Positions 17,650-26,392 of a stretch of 64,000 nucleotides of DNA are shown here, piece by piece (within the stretch, counting starts at the first letter, position 1; each line of letters begins with the position of its first letter). The notes below the pieces were generated by a model. That model ran no database searches. It worked only from the letters and a program-made list of their open reading frames with translations, and was not told the DNA's origin. This DNA comes from Roseinatronobacter monicus (GTDB lineage: Bacteria > Pseudomonadota > Alphaproteobacteria > Rhodobacterales > Rhodobacteraceae): the NCBI RefSeq assembly GCF_006716865.1, contig NZ_VFPT01000004.1:1-64000 (forward strand), in the 5' to 3' direction. The position numbers and the translations under genes are program-made.

Positions 17650-18114
17650 TCAAATCTCAAGATCAAGGCGGGGTTTCCAGAACGGGCGAAATAACTCGAT
17701 CTTGGGGCAGCGGTTCATTACCACTTTCAAGCCCGCATCTTGCGCCAGCTTCGCCGCCCGGTCGTCATAGACATCGATTTGTCCCCAAAGCACTTTCGCA
17801 CCGATTGCGATCGCTTTTTCCGTGATGCCATAGAGTTCCTCTTTCGGCCTGAAGACCTCGACCATATCGACTGGTCGGTCGATCTCATCAAGCGAATGAT
17901 ACACCGGAATACCGCGGATTTCTTTAAGATTAGGGTTCGGATTGACCGGGATCATATCATATCCAGTCTCGTGCAACACGCGCAGCACACCATAACTGAA
18001 CTTGGTCTTATCGGCACTTGCCCCGACCATGGCAATGGTCTTGACCGATTTCAGGATGTCAGCGATGTACTGCTGATCGTAGTCGTAGATATCATCAAGC
18101 GCGGCAGCTGGCAT
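17650..18114 (-). CDS. CoA-binding (YccU-like) protein
   Basis: 154 residues, one Rossmann-type CoA-binding domain: IAMVGASADKTKFSYGV near 29-45, then YDMIPVNPNPN and LWGQIDVYDDRAA. Members of this family bind CoA or its disulfides but mostly lack a known function. The start lies one base after the ferredoxin stop, showing operon structure. Its link to methanethiol metabolism is by position only. Confidence 0.85.
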   Translation of the reverse strand: MPAAALDDIYDYDQQYIADILKSVKTIAMVGASADKTKFSYGVLRVLHETGYDMIPVNPNPNLKEIRGIPVYHSLDEIDRPVDMVEVFRPKEELYGITEKAIAIGAKVLWGQIDVYDDRAAKLAQDAGLKVVMNRCPKIELFRPFWKPRLDLEI

Positions 18115-18115
18115 G

Positions 18116-18484
18116 TTAGCTTTCCTTGGGTGTGGCGATTTCCGCTTTCAGCTCGTGAGGCTCCAGCGGGTCGAGGAATGGGTTGCGGTAGAGTTTGTCG
18201 TGGCTTTCGACGCCGATTTCCAAAGTACAATCAGTGACTGCGCGTGCAACGCAGAGCAGGACGTAGCCATTGTTGATTTGACGATTGTTCAGCGCCACTT
18301 GGCGGCGCTGGTTAACCTCTCCTGCCGTCAGCTTGGCCGCACAGGTGATGCAGCCGCCATATCTACAGCCGTAAGGCAGATCGACGCCCTGCTCGCGCAG
18401 GCAATCCAGCAACGGGCGGCGGGCCTCAACCTGATAGATCGCGCCGCCGTAGTTGGCGATCGTTATGGTGCGTGTCTCGCTCAC
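18116..18484 (-). CDS. 2Fe-2S ferredoxin
   Basis: About 122 residues. I chose the GTG at 18484 because it overlaps the mtoX stop codon as GTGA; a TTG at 18505 also lies in frame. The plant-type cluster motif is YGCRYGGCITCAAKL (three cysteines), with the fourth cysteine in LLCVARAV. It would carry electrons in the cytoplasm. Its tight coupling to the methanethiol oxidase gene suggests a redox partner in the same process. Confidence 0.88.
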   Translation of the reverse strand: MSETRTITIANYGGAIYQVEARRPLLDCLREQGVDLPYGCRYGGCITCAAKLTAGEVNQRRQVALNNRQINNGYVLLCVARAVTDCTLEIGVESHDKLYRNPFLDPLEPHELKAEIATPKES

Positions 18485-19842
18485 AGCCAGATATCGCTCG
18501 TACAATCGCCACCGGGATAACGGGATTCGTGGCAGCGGCTGGGACCGTTGGGTTCCTTGCCGAAGTCCACGACGAAATCCTCGTTGATCTTCATGCCGCC
18601 GTTTTCGGCATCGCAGTCGATCATCAGCAAGACACCGCCTTGTGTACGGATCTCAGGGTAAAACTGGTTGTCCCATGTCGAGAACAGAGATGTTGTGACA
18701 TAGAGCCGCTTACCGTCCAGCGAAAGTTGATACATCTGCGGGCCGCCCGCGACCTTGACGCCGTTCACCTCTGGTGCCTTGTTCAGCAGACCACCCATGT
18801 AGACCTGCCCCGTCAGCACAGGCTTGTGCGGATCACTGATATCGTACTGGCGCATGTCGCCGTGCAGCCAATTGTTCAGATAAAGATACTTGTCGTCCAT
18901 CGACACGAGGATCGCGCTCATCACTCCCGGAATCGGGATAGGCCAATCGGGGTGCGGCTCGTTCTCAACGTCGATGATCTTTTCCCATTCCCATTTGCCC
19001 GCGTCGGATTTCCAGAAATGGATCACATTGGCCGACAGGGCCGCGCCGCAAAAGCCGTGGCTGCTGTCGGGATTATGGTGGAATTTGACTTCCAGCGGGA
19101 TCAGTCCGTCTTCGCCGAGATACAGAGTCTCGACCGGTTTGCGCGCCTTGAAATCCCAGATATGTAAGCGGCGTCCATATTTCAGGTGCCCCACCTCTTC
19201 CAGATCGAACCCCGGCATGAACGTGTTGGGGGCCGCCCATTCGGAGGACACCATGACGTTGTGGCGCGGTTGGTACCAGAAATCATAGCTGAACGGGATA
19301 TCGCCCATGGTGGCTTCCCACCGACCCACAATCTCGAAATCCTTGTTGAGATGCAAGTAGCCACCCGGCGCTTCGCCCTGCGCGTCGCCGAGGAAGGAAA
19401 TAATGATCTCGGAGCCGAGGCAATGCACAGTGTGCGGACCGCTGAGGTTGGTCTTTGACTTGATCTCCGCCCCGTCGATCACCTTGTGCAGACGCGGTGC
19501 GCGGGGATCAGTAGCCGTGTCGATGACGTGGATGTTGTTGGACCGCACACCGGGCACCAGCAGGTATTTGCGCGACATGCCTGCATCGTCATGGCAAGAC
19601 GAACAAGCATTCCACCCCATGTGGTGCAACTCGTCGCCGATGCCGGGCATCTCGAGACGGTGGATGACCTGTGAATAGGTCGGGCTTTCGGGGTCCACAT
19701 CAACTGTCGCCAGGTAGTCCGGCTTTTGAATGCCGGTACCCGTATATATAGCGATTGTGTACAGCAGTTTTTCGCGTGGGGCCTTCATGGCCTCGGCCGG
19801 GCTTGCGTACCCGGGGCCGCAACATGCGCCGTCCATCATCAC
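18481..19842 (-). CDS. mtoX: SBP56-family protein, probable methanethiol oxidase
   Basis: 453 residues, matching selenium-binding protein 56 / SELENBP1 over its full length. Conserved pieces include GWNACSSCHDDA near 77, SGPHTVHCLG, MVSSEWAAPNTFMPGF and DDKYLYLNNWLHGDMRQYD. The family includes MtoX, which oxidises methanethiol with O2 to formaldehyde, hydrogen sulfide and peroxide. No export signal is evident, unlike periplasmic MtoX forms. First gene of an operon with ferredoxin, CoA-binding and rhodanese genes, divergent from an IclR regulator. Methionine gamma-lyase, a methanethiol producer, is encoded 9 kb away. Confidence 0.85.
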   Translation of the reverse strand: MMMDGACCGPGYASPAEAMKAPREKLLYTIAIYTGTGIQKPDYLATVDVDPESPTYSQVIHRLEMPGIGDELHHMGWNACSSCHDDAGMSRKYLLVPGVRSNNIHVIDTATDPRAPRLHKVIDGAEIKSKTNLSGPHTVHCLGSEIIISFLGDAQGEAPGGYLHLNKDFEIVGRWEATMGDIPFSYDFWYQPRHNVMVSSEWAAPNTFMPGFDLEEVGHLKYGRRLHIWDFKARKPVETLYLGEDGLIPLEVKFHHNPDSSHGFCGAALSANVIHFWKSDAGKWEWEKIIDVENEPHPDWPIPIPGVMSAILVSMDDKYLYLNNWLHGDMRQYDISDPHKPVLTGQVYMGGLLNKAPEVNGVKVAGGPQMYQLSLDGKRLYVTTSLFSTWDNQFYPEIRTQGGVLLMIDCDAENGGMKINEDFVVDFGKEPNGPSRCHESRYPGGDCTSDIWL

Positions 19843-19910
19843 ACTCCTCCCTTGCGATTATGTTATGATTATCGTAATTTGAGAAGTTGATTCTCGCAAG
19901 GTAAAAAATT

Positions 19911-20678
19911 ATGCATCTGGAACGTCTCACGTGCATTCTCGAAATCGTAGGTCAAAAGGGCGAAGCAACGGTGGCCGAGATTTGCGTCCATTCGGACCTG
20001 CCTAAGCCCTCGGCCTACAGATTGGTGCAGGACCTCGTTGCTGTCGGCCTGTTAGAACCTGTCGCGCGTGGGCGGTTCATGATCGGAACCCGCCTGAAGC
20101 AGATGACGCGTAGCGACCAGTCCGACCGCACGCTGCTGGAACTAATTGCACCGACGATGAAACAAGCGGCCGCCCAGTACGGAGTCGCGTTTTTCCTGTC
20201 ACGACTGCGTGGAAAATCCGTCGAAATCATTCATGTCGAGACGCCGGACAAGGGTGTGTCTTATCTCCATCCGGGCTTAGGAAAGCGTCCCCTGCATGCC
20301 TGTTCCTGCTCAAAAGCTGTTGCCGCCTTTTCGCCGGATTTGTTCGTGTCTGGCGAAATGGAAGGCCGGTTGCGCGCATATACTGAATTCACCCTGACAA
20401 ACGTGAACGACCTGCAGGCAGAGTTTAAAGCCATCCGTGCGCGCGGGTTTGCGGAATGCGTGGAAGAAATCGAGCGTGGAATGTGCTCGGTCGCGGCCCC
20501 GCTTGCGTCAAGCGGGCCGGGGGCCACGATGTCCATCGGAGCAACAGGATCCGTGCGGGTGTTCACGCCTGCGTTCCGTGAAGAACTCGGACCGCAGATT
20601 ATTAAGATAGCGCGCGAGATATCAGCAAACCTCGGCTGGAGTGTCGCGCAGGATATCAGTAAAACAAACCGATTCTGA
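19911..20678 (+). CDS. IclR-family regulator of the methanethiol oxidase operon
   Basis: 255 residues: winged helix at about 1-65 (DLPKPSAYRLVQDLVAVGLL) and IclR effector domain at about 80-245, with CSCSKAVAAF and the late RGFAECVEEIERGMCSVAAP motif. It is divergent from mtoX with only 68 bases between the starts, so it very probably controls that operon. Three cysteines around residues 122-124 (HACSCSK) are notable and might take part in sensing a thiol; this is speculation. Confidence 0.9.
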   Translation: MHLERLTCILEIVGQKGEATVAEICVHSDLPKPSAYRLVQDLVAVGLLEPVARGRFMIGTRLKQMTRSDQSDRTLLELIAPTMKQAAAQYGVAFFLSRLRGKSVEIIHVETPDKGVSYLHPGLGKRPLHACSCSKAVAAFSPDLFVSGEMEGRLRAYTEFTLTNVNDLQAEFKAIRARGFAECVEEIERGMCSVAAPLASSGPGATMSIGATGSVRVFTPAFREELGPQIIKIAREISANLGWSVAQDISKTNRF

Positions 20679-20998
20679 CCTCTCTTGGCCTGCATCCTGC
20701 ACACAGGCAACCTTGACGCAAGAAGCAGGAAGGATGGTGCGGTCTTTCGGCTTGCTCAATTTCACCGGTAGACAGCGCCACGACGACCGGCTGCTTTCGC
20801 CTAATGCTGCAGATGCAATGCTGCGCTTTCACAGACGGCTTTCCGCCCATTGGGCCTATCACTGGCTGGCACCTGACACGCTCAGCGCGGCCGACATTGG
20901 TTGCTTTCGACCCGAGCATTCAGACGCCCGCAATAGCGGGTTTCTTTTTGCGTCTCCGTTTGGCATAGACTGAACTATCATTTGTCAGGGAGGCCCCA
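20679..20998. other. Gene-free region between the IclR and H-NS genes
   Basis: About 320 bases. It holds a terminator near 20926-20949 and presumably the promoter of the H-NS-like gene. A 110-codon open frame across it shows no family resemblance and lacks a ribosome-binding site. Confidence 0.5.
20926..20949 (+). terminator. Rho-independent terminator
   Basis: CCCGC (20927-20931), a four-base loop, GCGGG (20936-20940), then TTTCTTTTT. It would stop transcripts running rightward from the IclR gene. Confidence 0.7.
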
Positions 20999-21310
20999 AT
21001 GGATTTGCACGCGATGTCGCTTGAGGAGCTGAAAAAATACCAGAAAGATATTCAGAAGGCGGTAGAGAGCTTCGAGGCGCGCCAACTCGCCGAGGCCCGC
21101 GCCAAGCTGGAAGGCTATGCCCGTGAAATGGGCGTGAAGCTCGAGGACGTAATGGCCATTTCGGGGAAGGCAAAGAGCAAAACCCAAGGATCGCCGAAAT
21201 ACCGCCATCCGGAAAATCCCGCCCTCACCTGGACGGGCCGAGGCCGCAAACCAGACTGGTTCAAAGAGGCCCTCGAGGCAGGAATGAACGAAGACGCCCT
21301 GAAAATTTGA
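20999..21310 (+). CDS. H-NS family nucleoid protein (HvrA-like)
   Basis: 103 residues. The first 60 are a charged helical, probably coiled-coil, oligomerisation region; the C-terminus has the DNA-binding motif TWTGRGRKPDWF followed by a short helix. H-NS proteins bind AT-rich, often transferred, DNA and silence it. A GGGAGG site lies 7 bases upstream of the ATG. It sits at the edge of an IS-rich section, which fits a xenogeneic silencer carried with mobile DNA. Confidence 0.9.
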   Translation: MDLHAMSLEELKKYQKDIQKAVESFEARQLAEARAKLEGYAREMGVKLEDVMAISGKAKSKTQGSPKYRHPENPALTWTGRGRKPDWFKEALEAGMNEDALKI

Positions 21311-21504
21311 CGCGACTTGTAGAGCGTTGATTAGACCGCCGGGGCGCCCTTACGCATCCGAGTGCCATCGGGCCGATGACGGCCCTGCATGAACATGCTG
21401 GCGCTGAAGTTCCGACAGAATCTCGCACAGCACGGCGTGAAGCTCGACCATCCGTCGGTCAGAACGCGATGGATCAACTTCTGCAAAGGGGCAAAGGCAA
21501 TCCC

Positions 21505-22095
21505 ATGCTGACGAAACCTTCGCTTTGCGACCCTATTCTGTTTGAGCCAAACATCGCACGCTTCCGTGCGGCTGATCCTCTGGATGATGTGTATGTCCAG
21601 ATCATCCTGGCCCCCGACACTTACTACCCCTGTGTGTTTTGCTATCGCGGCGTCATATCATTCCCCAATATGGCAAACATTGATACCGTGCGGGGGCTGC
21701 ACCCAAAGCTAGCGCGACTTGCTGATCTTCTTCAATCGCCACGTCGGGGATGGAAAACCGCCGCCTTCGACGAAATCATATCCTTGCTCTGTATGTCACA
21801 GATCAGCATCATGCCCGATTTTGTCGAACCTCACCGCCTATGCGGCAAGGAGCTTCTGGCAATTCTATCCATGGCCTTTGAAGATGCGGAGAGACAAGAT
21901 CGGCCCGTGCTCGATTACCTGCCTGCGCTACAATTCGGGGGCGGCATCGCAAAGTATCTTGTCACTCAAAACAAAGATGATCTGCGCGAAGCCGCGCGAC
22001 ATCTTCCGAACATCCAACCCTGCGATGAAGACTTGCTGTGCCGCATTTCCGTTTGTCTGCAACGTCTTGGGATTGCCCCCACCATGGTGGAATAA
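21505..22095 (+). CDS. Hypothetical protein
   Basis: 196 residues from the ATG at 21505; the frame is open to 21376 but the upstream part has a different composition. No family recognised. It is soluble, with several cysteines and histidines (YPCVFCYRG near residue 35 forms a CxxC) and a leucine-rich middle. It stands alone between the H-NS gene and an ISL3 copy. Coding is supported by length and composition only. Confidence 0.55.
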   Translation: MLTKPSLCDPILFEPNIARFRAADPLDDVYVQIILAPDTYYPCVFCYRGVISFPNMANIDTVRGLHPKLARLADLLQSPRRGWKTAAFDEIISLLCMSQISIMPDFVEPHRLCGKELLAILSMAFEDAERQDRPVLDYLPALQFGGGIAKYLVTQNKDDLREAARHLPNIQPCDEDLLCRISVCLQRLGIAPTMVE

Positions 22096-22360
22096 ATGCG
22101 TATCTCTCCCAACTCAGGCTCTCTGATCTGGCCTTGTCAGCGAAGCTCAGCCCCTGCGAGAGTGACGCCATGCACTATCGCCATGTTGCGCAAGCCTTGG
22201 AATAGCGCCGCGCGTGTGGACGACCATGACCGCCCCCGAAGCCTCGATCCGGCTGCCCTCGTTACGATAGCCTGCCAGCATTCCCGTTTTCTGTCCAATG
22301 TGTGCTGCGCACTCCGCTTCAGCCGCGTGAGATTGTGTGATCAGCGCCGTGATTTTTTGC

Positions 22361-23851
22361 GGCTATTTCGCGGTTTGTGTGGGTGGCTTGGTTTCCGTTC
22401 ATTTGCCTGTGGCACAAGATGTTGTGCGGTAGGGTGACGCTGGTAAGTGGGTGAGATTGCCTGCGATGAGGTATGACATGTTGATGAGGTTGCGGGTTTT
22501 GCGATACCCGCGCGCCCGAGCCTTTGCGGCCTGAATGAAGCCGTTGATGGCTTCGACAGCGCCGTTGCTCAGATCGCTGTCAAAACCGTTAAGTATACCA
22601 TCCCAGTGCGCCTTGAGTGTCAGAGCGAGTTTCTTGAATGCTGGCAGCCTGCTGCGGCGCGCCCATTGAAACCAGGCGGTAAGCCGTTCTTCGGCCTCTG
22701 CCTTGGACTCGGCTTCAGCAAAGATGTCGCGCAAAGCCTCTTTCAAGCGAAACGCGCGTCCTGTTTTCAGGTGCATCCGAGATAGATCATGATGCTGTGT
22801 GATCTGCCGCTTCGTCCATCTCTTCTTGTTCTTGAGCCACATCCAGCGGCTGTGTTTCAACTCAGGTCTGCTGCGTACTTCGGCGCGGCGAACCTCTTCA
22901 AGCGCCACATTGGCCAGTTGGATGACATGGAATGGGTCGAAGGTAACATCCGCGTTCGGCAGATGCTTTGCGACGCCAGAAATGTAGGCCCTACTCATAT
23001 CGATACAGGCAGCGGAGATGGCATCGGGATCACCGCCATGGGCGCGCAGATCTTCACCGAAAGCCGCCACAGTCTTTGCATCACGTCCTTCACAGGCAAA
23101 GAGAAGCCTGCCGGCCAGAAGGTCGTGAAATAGGGTGATGTAATTATGCCCGCGGCGCGCAGCTGTCTCGTCAATCCCAAGGGCGGTCACGGCGCTGAAG
23201 TCTTCGCGATCTCGCGCTGACGACACGTAATGGTCAAGAACCCGCCAGAGGCGATCGTCACCAACATCAAGCATATCAGCAACAGCCTTCACCGGCATCT
23301 GTCGCACCAGCGCAATCACAAAGGCTTCAAACAACTGACTGAAACCGCTGCCACTGCGCGCCCAGGGGACCGGAACCTGTCCGGTCTTGCTACATTGGCT
23401 GCAAGCAACACGTGGCACATCGGCATGGATGAAAGCCTTGTGCTCGAAAAAACGCAGGTGTTCCCAGATCCTGGATCGCGTGTCATGGACGGGCTGATCG
23501 GGCGCGCCACAGGAGGGACAAGCAAATCGACTTCCCGCCTTGAAGCGGACGTCAAAGTGGATCTCTTTGAGTTTGGCGTCAAAACGTACGTCCGTGACAC
23601 TCCACGGAGCCTGCAGGCCAAGAGCTGTCGTGAACAAACTTGTCTCGGGACCCATGAATACCTCCTCATCCGCTGGTTTCAGGAAGCTTCACCCTATCCA
23701 AAAAAACTGCCGCAGCTCAACAGGCTCGGCGCGTCTGACGCTGCGATATTTGAGGTCTCCGCGACAGACGCGCCTTATGTTGTGACCACAATATCTGGTA
23801 GAAGATTCAATCCGCCGCCCACCAGCAACCCACACAAATCGCGAAGGGACC
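22361..23851 (-). mobile_element. ISL3-family insertion sequence, copy 1 (1491 bp)
   Basis: Terminal inverted repeats begin GGCTATTTCGCGGTTTGTGT at the left and, on the other strand, GGTCCCTTCGCGATTTGTGT at the right. An 8-bp target duplication TTTTTTGC flanks it (22353-22360 and 23852-23859), as expected for ISL3. Two further copies of identical length lie at 49232 and 51258. Confidence 0.97.
22399..23655 (-). CDS. ISL3-family transposase (copy 1)
   Basis: 418 residues. The N-terminus has a zinc-finger-like region (CPSCGAPDQPVHD and CSQCSKTG), and the body has the ISL3 DDE domain: LGIDETAARRGHNY, ACIDMSRAYISGV with FDPFHVIQLANVA, and a late SNGAVEAINGFIQAAKARARG with the catalytic glutamate. 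It differs from copies 2 and 3 at two residues, asparagine for aspartate in LKNKKRW and phenylalanine for leucine in INGFIQ. Intact and probably active. Confidence 0.97.
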   Translation of the reverse strand: MGPETSLFTTALGLQAPWSVTDVRFDAKLKEIHFDVRFKAGSRFACPSCGAPDQPVHDTRSRIWEHLRFFEHKAFIHADVPRVACSQCSKTGQVPVPWARSGSGFSQLFEAFVIALVRQMPVKAVADMLDVGDDRLWRVLDHYVSSARDREDFSAVTALGIDETAARRGHNYITLFHDLLAGRLLFACEGRDAKTVAAFGEDLRAHGGDPDAISAACIDMSRAYISGVAKHLPNADVTFDPFHVIQLANVALEEVRRAEVRSRPELKHSRWMWLKNKKRWTKRQITQHHDLSRMHLKTGRAFRLKEALRDIFAEAESKAEAEERLTAWFQWARRSRLPAFKKLALTLKAHWDGILNGFDSDLSNGAVEAINGFIQAAKARARGYRKTRNLINMSYLIAGNLTHLPASPYRTTSCATGK

Positions 23852-23967
23852 TTTTTTGCCAAGCCAAAGACTGGTATTGCGCAGGAACAGTCTTCCCCTC
23901 GCGGTTTCGACAACGGTTCTTTAGCTTTACTGGCTCTTCGCAACCCGTCACGGACAAGCCATTCCCT

Positions 23968-24020
23968 GCAAATGAAAAAACGGCTTCTCCCTTCGGCAGA
24001 CACTCCGTTTTTTCATTTGC
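23968..24020. terminator. Long perfect inverted repeat, possible bidirectional terminator or attenuator
   Basis: Perfect 16-bp arms, GCAAATGAAAAAACGG (23968-23983) and its complement (24005-24020), around a 21-base loop. The A-run/T-run inside the stem makes it look like a terminator in both directions. It lies 57 bases upstream of the SSB-like gene, so it could act in that gene's leader. Confidence 0.6.
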
Positions 24021-24077
24021 TTGCATCACCAGCACGCATCCCCGTTCAACATCGAAACCTCAATTAAGGAGAAGACC

Positions 24078-24398
24078 ATGAAAACCTTTGCAGAATTTCA
24101 GATCATTGGCCGCGTTGGCAAGGTCACGGAAGCAGGCTCGACGCTCAAAGTCTCGGTTGCAGCCGATTACGGCAAGCGCGCCGAAGACGGCTCTTGGGAC
24201 AGCAAGCCTTTCTGGAATACCGTCACCATCTTCAACGAAAAGACGGTCAACTGGATCAAGGACAACATCGAGGTCGGTGATCTCGTCCACACGCGCGGCA
24301 CGATCCGCGAGACTTCTTACGAAAAAGATGGCGCAACCGTGTATGGCGTCACTCTCGCAGGCGATGAGTTCAGCCGCCTGGCGGTGAAAGACCAGTGA
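24078..24398 (+). CDS. SSB-like single-stranded DNA-binding protein
   Basis: 106 residues from the ATG at 24078, which has a TAAGGAG site. It is one OB fold of the SSB type: start with FQIIGRVGKV, FWNTVTIFNEKTVNWIKDN and a VGDLVHTRGTIRETSYEKDG strand pair. It is shorter than housekeeping SSB (about 170) and lacks the acidic C-terminal tail that recruits repair proteins. Such small forms are common on plasmids and phage. It is followed by a strong hairpin and a TSCPD-domain gene. Confidence 0.85.
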   Translation: MKTFAEFQIIGRVGKVTEAGSTLKVSVAADYGKRAEDGSWDSKPFWNTVTIFNEKTVNWIKDNIEVGDLVHTRGTIRETSYEKDGATVYGVTLAGDEFSRLAVKDQ

Positions 24399-24403
24399 GC
24401 AAA

Positions 24404-24423
24404 GGGGCGGCTTGAGCCGCCCC
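24404..24423 (+). terminator. Strong hairpin between SSB-like and TSCPD genes
   Basis: GGGGCGGC (24404-24411), loop TTGA, GCCGCCCC (24416-24423). No T-run follows, so it is more likely an RNA-stability or partial terminator element than a full stop. Confidence 0.55.
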
Positions 24424-24450
24424 TGCGCCCTTCCACACAAGGACATTCCC

Positions 24451-24801
24451 ATGGACGATTACCGCGATCAGCCCGAACCGCGTCATGACCTACCGACGCG
24501 CCGTCTAACAGAAACGCGCAAGATCACCACTGCTGACGGCCATACCGTGTATCTCTCGCTTGGATATGATCCCCGCGATCCAAACCGCCCTCGCGAAATC
24601 TTCTATTCTGCTGGTTTCAAATCAGGCTCGCAGCTTGAGTTCATGGTGCAGGATGCCTGTGTTCTCATATCACTGCTCTTGCAGCATGGTCATATGCCCG
24701 CTGACATCGCCAAGTCCCTGTCCCGCGTTGAGCAGCCTGATACCAGCTTCGCGCACGGCAGCATTGTCGGTTTGATCACTGAAGAGCTGTTGTCGAAATA
24801 G
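24451..24801 (+). CDS. TSCPD-domain protein (NrdJ C-terminal-like)
   Basis: 116 residues from the ATG at 24451 (AAGGACA site). The middle resembles the TSCPD domain of class II ribonucleotide reductases: GGFKSGSQLEF-like segment, a VQDACVLISLLLQHG helix and AKSLSR. Stand-alone copies are common in alphaproteobacterial phage and plasmid-related regions, with no firm function. It may share a message with the SSB-like gene, which would fit DNA replication or nucleotide supply. Confidence 0.7.
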   Translation: MDDYRDQPEPRHDLPTRRLTETRKITTADGHTVYLSLGYDPRDPNRPREIFYSAGFKSGSQLEFMVQDACVLISLLLQHGHMPADIAKSLSRVEQPDTSFAHGSIVGLITEELLSK

Positions 24802-25308
24802 CCCGGGAAAAGGCAGGCAAGCCTCATTATGAACTGTCCCACTTGGTGCAGCATGTGTCGGGTGACGCGAAGGGCGGAAAGCGGACTGACGGCAGTGCGG
24901 AATTGCGCTTGCAGCATCTGATGAAAGCGGCCGGTCGTGGCGGCACTGGCCTGCAGCGCCGGGCACGCGGTTGGGTGTCAAAGCTGTAAGTGTCGATCGA
25001 TTGGAGTGATGTGGACACCGAGGCGGATGTTCGGTCGTCGTGATGCGACAGTTGCTATGCGCGCAGGCTGCAAGTCGGCCTAGTCGGCCCGACGTTGCAT
25101 ATCTGTGCAGGGCAAAGAACATAAGCTGAACCTTTGGGTGGTTCTATCGTCCAGAAAACCCATGCATACAGCTCGATTAGTGGCGATGCGTGCCATTATG
25201 GGTATACCCTTGGTGACAGTGCGAATGAACACTATAGCAAGTGGATTTCTTGTTCACTTTGGGTCAATTTGCCGATAATGAACAGTTCATGTCGAGGGCA
25301 CACTCAAA
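24802..25308. other. Region between TSCPD gene and serine recombinase
   Basis: About 500 bases. From 24783 to 24989 a frame of some 68 codons reads like coding sequence (RLQHLMKAAGRGGTGLQRRA) but has no start codon and no recognised family; it may be a gene remnant. The right end, from about 25224, holds repeats that look like recombinase sites. Confidence 0.4.
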
Positions 25309-25315
25309 ATGAACA
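25224..25315. promoter_or_regulatory. Candidate recombination (res-like) site before the serine recombinase
   Basis: Four copies of an AATGAACA-like half site: 25224-25231, inverted at 25251-25259 (TGTTCACTT), a 13-base palindrome ATGAACAGTTCAT at 25278-25290, and 25308-25315 over the gene start. Resolvases bind paired half sites upstream of their own genes, so this may be both crossover site and operator. Confidence 0.5.
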
Positions 25316-25866
25316 CTTATCGGGCCAAAATTGGGTACGCGCGCACGTCAACCGTCGAGCAAAACCTTGATGCGCAAATTGCCGCCTTGAACGCGGCCGG
25401 ATGCGGAATGGTCCGCACCGAGCAAAAGAGTGGCGCGAGCCTAAAGGGGCGGTCTGAACTGAAAACGATCCTCGACTTCATCCATCCAGGAGAAACGTTG
25501 GTGGTCACGCGCATTGATCGACTGGCCCGCAGTCTCAGTGATCTGCAGGTCATCGTCACCCGGCTGAAATCCAAGGGCGCGCATCTGGCGGCTACTGAAC
25601 AGCCCGTCGATACATCCACGGCAACGGGCAAGGCCTTCTTCGACATGCTCGGCGTCTTTGCCGAGTTCGAAACCAATCTTCGGCGGGAACGGCAAGCCGA
25701 GGGTATTGTCGCTGCCAAGCAACGTGGCGTGTATCGCGGTCGCCTCCCGAAAATCGATATGGCCACCATTCAGGCGAAGCTGTCAGAGGGAATGTCACCT
25801 ACGAAAATCGCACGTGACATGGGAATATCGCGGGGCACTGTTTATAAAGCAAAGGCGTTGATGTGA
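25309..25866 (+). CDS. Serine recombinase (resolvase/invertase type)
   Basis: 185 residues. Catalytic serine in IGYARTSTVEQNLDAQ near residue 14, the LVVTRIDRLARSLSDL motif with both arginines near 68, and AEFETNLRRERQAEGI. A C-terminal helix-turn-helix (KLSEGMSPTKIARDMGISRG) binds the site. Length fits Tn3 resolvases and DNA invertases. No transposase of the Tn3 type is present, so it may serve plasmid multimer resolution or be left from a transposon. Its stop overlaps the next start. Confidence 0.93.
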   Translation: MNTYRAKIGYARTSTVEQNLDAQIAALNAAGCGMVRTEQKSGASLKGRSELKTILDFIHPGETLVVTRIDRLARSLSDLQVIVTRLKSKGAHLAATEQPVDTSTATGKAFFDMLGVFAEFETNLRRERQAEGIVAAKQRGVYRGRLPKIDMATIQAKLSEGMSPTKIARDMGISRGTVYKAKALM

Positions 25867-26342
25867 AAAAGAGCAAGACAAAGCAGCGGTCGCCAGTGGC
25901 AAAGCCACCAGCGCCATCAAACACAAAAGTACCACCGCCGCGTAACCTGACGCCCCCGCTCTGCGAAAAGCTGCGCCGGGACATGACGCAAGCGTGCCTA
26001 AAGGTGGCGGAGACGCATGGTTTGACGGTCGAAGGTGGGGAGCTGAGCGACATCGACCTGCGTCATGGTTTCGACATCAGCTTCCGGGTCGGTATCCCGA
26101 TGGAGGACGGCGCGATCTATTCGCCAGAAAAAGCACTCTTTGAAGTTCTTGCTCCACATTTTGGCCTTGAGCCATCTGACTATGGGCGGACTTTCAAATT
26201 GCGCGGAGACCTCCATCGGATCGTGGCAATCAATCCCAATAGACCAAGGTACCCGATCAGCACCGAGCGCGTCTCCGACGGGCGTGGGTACAAGATGCCC
26301 GCCGAAACCATCGCAATGTATCTGCAGAATTCCGTCGACTAA
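25863..26342 (+). CDS. Hypothetical protein co-transcribed with the recombinase
   Basis: 159 residues starting with GTG inside the recombinase stop region. The first 30 residues are lysine- and proline-rich and probably disordered; the rest is a mixed soluble domain with a KLRGDLHRIVAINPNRPRYP stretch. Not recognised. The overlap suggests translational coupling with the recombinase, perhaps as an accessory protein. Confidence 0.6.
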   Translation: MKKSKTKQRSPVAKPPAPSNTKVPPPRNLTPPLCEKLRRDMTQACLKVAETHGLTVEGGELSDIDLRHGFDISFRVGIPMEDGAIYSPEKALFEVLAPHFGLEPSDYGRTFKLRGDLHRIVAINPNRPRYPISTERVSDGRGYKMPAETIAMYLQNSVD

Positions 26343-26392
26343 AAGTTCTCACATTGTTCTCGAAGAAGCCCAAATATGCAGCTTCGGGCCAG

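Noticed and set aside
23230..24081. Open frame of about 280 codons antisense to ISL3 transposase, repeated at all three copies
   Set aside because: It is a shadow of the transposase gene and changes its end with each flanking sequence.
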